Assembly (NCBI GenBank): GCA_029204225.1
Contig: MU835813.1
Location: 1-36,090, forward strand
Reading direction: 5' to 3'
Source: Diphasiastrum complanatum
Lineage: Eukaryota; Streptophyta; Lycopodiopsida; Lycopodiales; Lycopodiaceae
Length of the DNA: 36,090 nucleotides
Both the position numbers and the translations under genes were made by a program. The notes under the pieces are model-generated. The model had not been told where the DNA came from and made no database searches. It was given only the letters and a program-made list of their open reading frames with translations. Positions 21,860 to 30,800 of this stretch are shown here, in pieces (the stretch's first letter is position 1; every line of letters starts with the position of its first letter).

Positions 21860-24800
21860 CTGTTATCTTCTAGGTCCCAAAGGTTCATAGGAATGCTAAG
21901 TAATTGTGAAGTGTGTCATCGTGTGGGAGTGCATCATTGATATGCAGAATATATTACATAAAATTATCACCTCAAGCAGATCAACACATTTGTCTTATTG
22001 AGAGAATCACTCAAGGAATCAATTTTCAAAAAATAATATACCATCCACAATTATAACTTATAAGCATCATTTTGTTAGAAGTCTAAATTTAAAAAGATCA
22101 ATATATGTTAGATGCATAGGTCCCGCGGGACCATACTGGTACCGTGGCACCAGTATGGTTCCGCGGTACCACAATATATATATAGTTATTTAATATTTAA
22201 TTTCTTAAACCTATTTCCCCCTATTTTTCCCTATGTCCCCCTATTTTTTTAAACCTATTTCCCCCTATTTTTTAAACCTATTTAAATATTAAAAAAAAAA
22301 TTATATATGGTGCTACCCTGGTACCGCATTTTCCAGGGCGGCACCATACTGGTGGCACCACCATTATGGTACCGGCGGTACCATAATGGCGGTACCACAT
22401 GGAACTATGGTTAAATGTAAGCATGTAATAAAAAAAATGTATCTTAATATTGAATCTAGACTTGTACTTTGCATACTTTACATCATGCATTTTGATATTT
22501 GTAATGCTATTGCATTTTTTATGTCACCATAGCAAAACTTGAGTGGAACTAGTAGTGAGAGAGCCTCTACGTTTAGGGAGGAGACTGAGTTGTATTTTCT
22601 TATCTTTGTTTACTTTAATGCAATTTCAGGTTCCATATATTTTGGCAAATTAGAACTTGTTCTTAAAGCTTGTCCAATGTTAAATTTGCAGCTTTTGGAA
22701 CAGTTACAAGTGGTGCAATTCTCGATGAGGAGTTGACTTTGAAGGTATCATAGCAAGCAAATAATACTCTCAGTCGTATTCTTGTCCTTAAGGTTCCAGA
22801 CCCAATTTTCTTAGTCATATTTTGTCTTTAATGTTGCAGACAAAAGCACAAGAAGTTGCAAAAGACCTAAAGGGAACTTGTATTTTTCTCATCGGTAATC
22901 TGTGGTGCTAACTGCAGTGTATGTGTTCTGAACTTAAAGCCATTTTTTATGGGCTATCATTCAAATGGTGCTAAATGCAAGTTCTGTGTTCAGGTATGAT
23001 GGGAAGTGGGAAGTCAACTATTGGGAGAATTTTATCTGAGGCTCTTGGTTACTATTTTTTTGACAGGTTTGTACCTTCAAGTTTGAAATGTCAGCATCTT
23101 CTAATCTCTATGGGTTTATCACTTACGTTGAAATATTTTGTATGCCACCTGCTACTAATAAGTTTAAATACAGATCAGACTTGGCGTCTATTATATAGTG
23201 AGGAAATTTGACTGAGTTTTTGGATGTGATATGTGATCTTGTAAAGAGCAGTGACAAGGTAGTCGAACAACTTGCTGGAGGGGCAACTGTTGCACAGCTT
23301 TTTGCGGAGGGCAAGGAAGAATGGTTTAGAGATGCCGAGGTCAGATTAGAGATTGATAATGCAAAATATTTTTTCCTTCCTTTTTGCTGTAATTCTCATC
23401 AATCAGCTTGTGCACACCTTTTGAGACTTTTATCCAGTTTCTAGTACGGAATGTGCCAAAGTTTTAGACTGACTCATCAAAATGCAGCTTTCAATATTTC
23501 ATGTAAGCTAATGGCAAGGCTCATCTAGGACTTGAGAAATCTCTATTGGTGTACCCATGAGATTTTGTGTCTTGTGTATGGTAACCCGGGAGATTTCCTA
23601 CCAGTGGCTTGTACTTTGCTACTAGTGTTTTGGTCATAATACATGTTGTGGGTTGATTGCATGGCTCAGTTAATTAATGTTTTGGAATGTTTGTTCTACA
23701 GAGCGAGGTATTGAGTCAACTTTCAGCAATGTGTCGTTTGGTTGTTGCCACTGGTGGTGGTGCTGTTGTGCGACCAAATAACTGGTACACATCCTTTTTC
23801 TCCTAAAAAATCCAATTTTATTCAACGACATATTTAGCCTTGTAAAAGTTTACCATATACTTGTATAAGTTTTAGATTTTGTGCTTTTCTGATCTTCTGT
23901 TTTTTGACAGATAAAATAAACCTCAACATTTGGTTTTCTGGACTGTAGGGGTTATCTAAGGCATGGCATTGTTGTTTGGTTGAATGTACCTCTGGAGGCA
24001 TTAGCACATCGGGTGGTTCAAGCAGGGACCGAAACAAGGCCTCTTTTGGGGAAAGCAGATATGGATTCTGCTTATAGCCAGGTGCTGCTCTTCTCTTATT
24101 CATGTAAAAAGGAGGTGTCATGAGGCTGCAAACTTCTTGCACAGTAGGATAAAGAATGATGTATTATGCAGCTACAATTCAGATTTCTAGAGACATCTGT
24201 GAACTCAGCTTTCTGATTGCTTTTGCATATCATCTCAGGCTTATGCACAGCTCTCAAAATTATTGGAAGAAAGGGGTCAAGCTTATGCAAATGCAGATAC
24301 AACAGTCTCATTCCAGGGTGAGGGAAGCTTGTGAACCCACAAGTTGCTTTTTGTTGACAAGTTCTTGGGGGTATTGTGTCGATGGAAAGTTAAGAGATAA
24401 TCTGTGAAATTTTTGTGACAGACTTGGCAGTCGATTTGGGTACTGACGATGTGGCAGCCCTCACTCCAACTATCATTGCGATTCAGGTACACTCTTCTTT
24501 TCTAGCCATTCTTATCTTTAGTGTTTAATAGTCGTGTTATCCTGATGATTGATGTCTAAGAGTATCCACCTGTGTGCCTTTGTGATATTGTTTTGTTAAT
24601 GGTGCTTGATTTGTTTTTTCCATGGAAGAACCAATCCCAAGTACTTTGTTACAAGTTGTTATGTACGATAATGGTATGCCCAATAGTGACGGCCTCGCAA
24701 GGGGCGGAATGCAGGTCTGGGGTTATCGACATGTTTGGGTGCCATGTGCCAGCATCCTAGGATGACACGTGTCGCTAATTGGACCGTGAGCTAGGATGTA

Positions 24801-27800
24801 TCTCTAGGCCAGGAGATGTGTGCTAGGGAGAGACGAGAGCGATGTCTAGTGCTATGGGACATTGGTTATCATTGGAGGTTAAACCAGGCATGATGGTGTT
24901 GGTAACTTTAATGCATGGGGACCATTCGACAATGACTCTATAAGTGGGCGATGACTGTGAATTCGTCTCATATATTGGTGTGTGGTTGGCCTTATAGCTA
25001 TCGGCAGATCTTGGTAGTCGTAACACAAGCTTCACACCTCAAGCTCCTCTCTCAAGCACTAGCTAGTGATAGTATGGATGCTCCTTCCCACCATAAATCA
25101 CTATGTCAAGGCTCTACCTTCTATTCCAATATGTGGTCACCTGGTCAGGTCAAGGTAGCTTTAACAAATTCTCTGAGTCTTTGAATCTTCCGAACTAGTG
25201 TGGCCTACTAACAATCACCCTTGTGCCCCAACATGGCACAATGATCCACCTGGTCACCCCGACACCTTGTTGGCTAGCCTGTCGTCTTGACTAGCTTTGG
25301 ATCTGATGGCCACATCCACAATGATAATTCTAGGTCCTGCATCTCTGATAACTTGCCAAGCGGGTCTCATTGAGTCATTCTTTGCAACACACTCATTGTC
25401 TGATGAACAATATGAAAATAATACAATTGAGACTCATCATTTGACCCATAGTTCTTGTTGTCGGAGTAGTGTTTCACAGAATCGTGATTCGATTCACTTC
25501 TCGCGATTCTGATTCTAATCGGAATTAGCCGATTCGAGTTGTCGAATTGACTGACTTTGAATTTTGTTTTTGAATGGGACCCCGCTACAGAGGCCCGAGG
25601 GTCCCATTCTACATTTTGGTTCAAGCTTGAGAGAGAGAAAGAAAGAAAGCTTTATTAATGTCTTTTCCATGCCAAAAGGCATGTAAGACTAATGAAGGAC
25701 ATGTCAAGTATGTGGCAACAACGGGAGCAAATAAAACGTCTCCGCTGTAATAAAGAAACATCTAGTACAAACTAAGATGAATGCGAAAATGAGGGTTTGT
25801 GTGCATAATAATAATATGTATCCATGTCATGATGTCATGTCTGTGCTGATGCTATAGAAAGATGTAATGTGAGCTGCAACACGAGGAAGCGCTGGAGCCT
25901 ATTGGCGTCATCTATGAGCATGAGCATGTGCAGTGTCTCTGTATAGGAGGTCTGGTGATCTTGGCAGTAAAGTGATGGTGGGAAGTACACTGTCTCTGAT
26001 CCTTGTGAGCATGTATGCGGCTATCATCCTCAGGAGTGAGTAAGTCGGATGCATGGGCAAGGAGTTCAGACTCGAGGTCTTGATATCTCTGGCCTTATGG
26101 GACTTCATCTTCTTAATGGCAGCAAGTACCATATCGGATGTGAAGAAGGAGAACTCAGATGGTCGTGGAGATATAGAGATAGGTGAGTTGGTGGGGATGG
26201 TATGTAAGCTAGTAGCGTAGCGGTCCAAATGCGGAGGTCTTCCAAGAGAGGTGGTGGAGAGCGGGGAATGAACTCACGCTAGAAAGCGCCCGAGGAAGAA
26301 CTGAAAAGAAGGTCAATAAGACGTTCCCCTTCAGAGTCATCATAAGCGCGCTTTTTACGGTGGAGAACAGTGGTAAGAACATCGGGAAGATCGAAGTAAA
26401 TGCGGAGCATCAATACGTGACTAGGTGACTAAATGTTTAAGAGAACAACACTCGGCATCGTACCAGGGAGGGTGCAGTGGTCGAGATGTGTGTCGAGTTT
26501 TGCTGGGATGGGGCTTGGTGGGAAAGGTTAGTGAAGCGGCAGTGTGGAGGGAGGTGTGTGAAAAGCAGCTTGGGTGTCAACTGGACATCAATTAGATGGC
26601 TATAATTTTGTAAATTGGTTTGCATGTGATAGAGAAAGAGTTGCATGTCATGAATTTCCACTTTATAGTGAAGAAAAAACCGGAAAATAGCCAAAAATCA
26701 TAATTTTTTGCTTGTTTTTTCATAAAGTTGGTCATGTGGAGCTTCTAAAAAGTTGAACCAGTCCTTGAAGTTAGAGCCAAGAATTCCATGAATGGGGCTT
26801 GTAGAAGGTCAAAAAAGACCAAAAAGTAGCTTATTTTTGTGGTTTTTGGGGGATGGATTGCTCCCAATCCATAAGGAGATCATTCTGGAAATTTTCACAG
26901 CATGATTAGCATTTTTTTTTACCTTCCCAGCAAGCTATTAGACTTGTAAATTGATGGATGATGGCTTATGCTTCATCTCCATCAAGTTTGAAGCTATTTT
27001 GACTTCTATAAACCAAGAAATCTTCATTCTCAGCCTATACTGCTTCATAGGACCTGTATGATTGCTTCACGGAAGTCTAATAGACCATTTAAGACTGTTG
27101 GGAACATCACTTTTGGGCTAGGATGGGTGTTTGCACGTTTTTACAGCATGAGGCCTTGAAAAAGTGCGGCCTTCTACAGAATTATGACTGCTCTGATCTC
27201 ACACGATCCTAGGTGGCAGGCTGATGTGGCAAGCATCTCGGTCACTTGGTCTCCCTCCGTATTGTGCTTTACAACGCCCAATTGGTGCACCATAGTCAAA
27301 GTTATGGCCGTTTGAGATTTTGGCAGTTTTGTGAGCAAAATTGACAAAATCCGTAATTGTTTCGATTGCATCTTAGTCTTTTTCCTAATTTGTGGTGCTG
27401 TGCTTGCATGGATTGATTGCATGTTGACTGACATGCATGAGGGATTTACAATCGAATTGAGTGGTCATATGCATGTGCTCTGACGGGTGGGTCACATATC
27501 AGTAATATTGGCTGACAGATTATGTAAAACTGAAGTTTACGTAAAAAATTCTGTAATGACGTTTTGTGACTGATGTAGTGTGCTTTGCATGCCAGTTGGA
27601 CATTGGTTTAGTGACATTAGGAATCGAATAGTATTTCGAATTTTCGATTTTGATTGCCTTTTGTACTAACAGTATTTTCGTCAGAATTTTTTTAATTACG
27701 TAAAATGAACCAAAAATTGAGTTTTTCTGAAAAATTGAAATTTGGTCATTTTTTCGTTATCTATGGAATAAGTTTAGATTTGTGAATTGACTACACTGAG

Positions 27801-30800
27801 TTATCAGTCAGAGTTAGTCACAGTGTTTTCACTAAGGCTAAATTGTTTCCCAATAATAGATAATTTAAAATTGACAGAAGGAACCGCAATGAATTTGCCG
27901 ACAGTTTCTACTATATGATATATTAACTTTTGGAGAAGGGTACTCTCAGGTGGAAAGTTAAAATTGGATTTTTCCCTTTTCGGTTGAATTTCAAATCTAG
28001 TTAAAATTTGAAATTGGTTACTTGTCTGATATTTTTCTAATCGAATTAATCATTAGAGATGGTCAAGTGAACGTTTGTGCAAGGTACTCGTCAAAATTGA
28101 AGTTAAAACCATCAAACAATATGAAATGGCCAGATAGAATGAATGGTGACAGAACTCTTTATCCAAACAGTAAAATCATGTTGGATACAGTTCAAGAGTT
28201 ATTGAAATCCTATTGGTAGGATTTCCATTCATGTAATTTCATATTTTGACGTTTTGATATTTTTTGTTAATATTGACGGAGTAATGCCAAACCAGTCAAT
28301 AAAAAGGAAAAACAGTTCAATTTTATTGAAAAAATTGTAATTGATAGGAACTGATCAAAAGTAGAAAAATTAATTTCATTTCTGGTTAAATCCTATGGTG
28401 AATTGCAAGGTTACGCCCCGATTTGAACAGGTCGATTTGAACCGGCCAGTTTGAACCGATTCTTTGAGGTTCAATCCGGCAGGCCAGGTTCGAATCGGAA
28501 AACGGTTCGAACTTGTCTTTTTCATTTTTCAGAAAACAATAATTTTCTCTGATGTACAAGTCATATATTCACTGTACAGATGCTTAACAGCTAAACAATT
28601 TCCTCTAAATTTACAGATATTAGGATAATCAGATCTCTTGTGACCTGTCGTATCAAAAGTTAAAATAGGTTACAAAATGACCCAAGTTTAAGAGAACTGC
28701 AGTAAGTTGTAACCATATCTTGGGTACAAGGATCTGCTTGCTAAGGAGACTGTAGAGTTGGAACTTGCCACTTGGAACTTAGGGTTTAGAAATTAGGAGT
28801 ATAACTGAAATTTGAGCTCAGAGCTGATAATAGTGACTAGTGACTAGTCTGATATGGATAATGGTAGCTAGGTAGAGTCTAGACCGTTCTACGTAGGACC
28901 GTAGATTGTAATTTAAAATTTTGTTTCAAGGTTGAAAGTTGAAGTTCAAACTTATTTGCAAATTGCAATGTCGAGACCGGAGAAAAGAATAGACAAGAAG
29001 GTTATGACAATGTTTGAGAAACCCAAAAAATTTAGGTTAGAAACTTAGATTCATCATTTAACATTGAACTGTGAACATTCTATATGTAACTACTAACATA
29101 ATACATTAAATACCAAAATCAAAATTGTAAAACCATTAACATACAGTAGTGAATAGTGGAGCTAATTTCAGATGGTTACATGCTGGTCCAGCAAGCTTCA
29201 AGGTTCATCACTCTACATTTGATCACATTTTCACTCTCAGGTCAACTATTGAGGAGGCTAGATCAAGGAGAGAGAGGGTCTATTGTTGTTTTGTTGATTT
29301 TAGGAAAGCCTTTGACACTGTATCATCACATCCTAATCCAGAGACTGATGGCACTATATGAGATGGTCACGAGTTGCTTCAGGAAAGATGAGAGAATGTC
29401 TCTAGATTATGCTTGTTGAGTTCGACATGTCCCTCCTTTAGATTGAGGCTGTCTTCTAGTTGATCATTTACATACAGAGAGTTATAGAGTTTGGAGCTAG
29501 GGATATGAAATACCAAATCTCTATACAAGCATGTGACCCTACCCGAGCCTGTACCACTAGCAAATTTGGTCTCTGTATGGTAAACTGAGTCCCACGTGAA
29601 TCTGCGTAAAGAGGGTAGACCCTGCTCCTGGATCTCATGAGGCTCTCACGAGTCTTTATAAAGAACGGAATACTGCTACCATTAGTAAAGTCTCTCAAAT
29701 CAATTATTACTTGCTTTCACAGAATAATGGATCCCGTTTTGATTCCAAAGGCCTATCTGCAATTGGTGTGGCTGCGACCTCGGTATTGAAACTGTTGTGT
29801 ACACCATCATGTCAAATTTCAGCCTGAGAGATGAAGTGCAGCATGTTGAATCTGTTGGTTGACAACATGTGGATATAATTTGAAATAACTCTCCAATCGG
29901 AGAATCCAATTTTGCAGCTCAGAACCATCTTGTGACCTTGAATACATGGAAAGACACTTTATCTCAAAAATCACAGACAAACTATCCATGAGCAGGAGAT
30001 GTACGAGGCAGATCGGTCTCCATATCAATAGGAGCAACATTGGGTAAAACAATGGTAGATGTGGGAGGAATGATAGGAGTGGGGTTGGCTCTAAATAAGG
30101 CGAACAAAACTACATCCAAGTATAGGAGCCATAGCAGTCATCTGATCCCCAAGAGTTGGTGGGTAGTAGTAGCAGGAACATTAGCTATTTGGTGACTATG
30201 AAAGTCCAATTGAGATTGGGTGTGTGAAAAAGGACGATTCTCTAACTAAGAAAACCTAATGAAAGACAATGGCTGCCAATAGCGCAGGCAAATTTCCAAC
30301 TAGGATCTCCAAAAAATAGACATCCCTTACAAAAAGCTCAGGACATCAAACTCAATTATCTTAGAAATGAGAAACTCTGGCTCCTATTTACACTTAGTAA
30401 GGAGCATCTTGGAAGGTTCCTATAACGCATTTTAGAATCTAAATAGGCTCTTCCAAAAACTGCGGTCCGAAACTTAATAAAATAATAACAAAAAATAGTT
30501 ACAAGTCCCAAAAGTAAGAAGCTACTCATGGAATTGTATATTAGAGAAAATATGGAATTGTGTCCATAGTAATAATATATGTTAATTTTTTTAATAACTA
30601 GAAACAAAACATGGTTCGTATGTCAGAATGGACGTTCCAATTTAAAAGTATCAAAATGAATATATATGCCTTGTTTCGAAATTTGTATGAATCGTGCTTC
30701 AAAATGAAGTTGCCAAAATTTTCGAAACAAGGCCAATTTTTTTAAAACATACCCATTTTGGGGGGGGAAGGAAGGCGGCGAATAGCTAAAAATTAGAGAT

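Larger units (their letters stand above)
5810..22691 (+). other. Intron 1 of the shikimate kinase gene (about 16.9 kb)
   Basis: It runs from donor GTAAGC at 5810 to acceptor TTTGCAG at 22691, phase 1. Most recognisable sequence inside is mobile-element derived: an LTR at 7698, the split LINE with its nested copia-type element, the long LINE, the gag-like region and the MITE-like element. The stretches 5810-6960 and 8555-9983 hold no gene I can recognise. Confidence 0.7.
25627..26600 (-). mobile_element. Internally deleted LINE (copy 4)
   Basis: On the minus strand the order is endonuclease-RT linker, N-terminal RT region, 3' UTR, stem-loop and a short (TTTC)n/(TC)n tail at 25630-25650. Most of the RT and the whole C-terminal region are missing, so the 3' UTR follows closely after the RT start. 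It belongs to the same broad family as the LINE at 15-19.7 kb but is clearly diverged. Confidence 0.75.

Noticed and set aside
22539-22600. Possible extra exon between exons 1 and 2
   Set aside because: Candidate acceptors lead to an in-frame stop or there is no good donor; direct joining of exons 1 and 2 keeps the phase.
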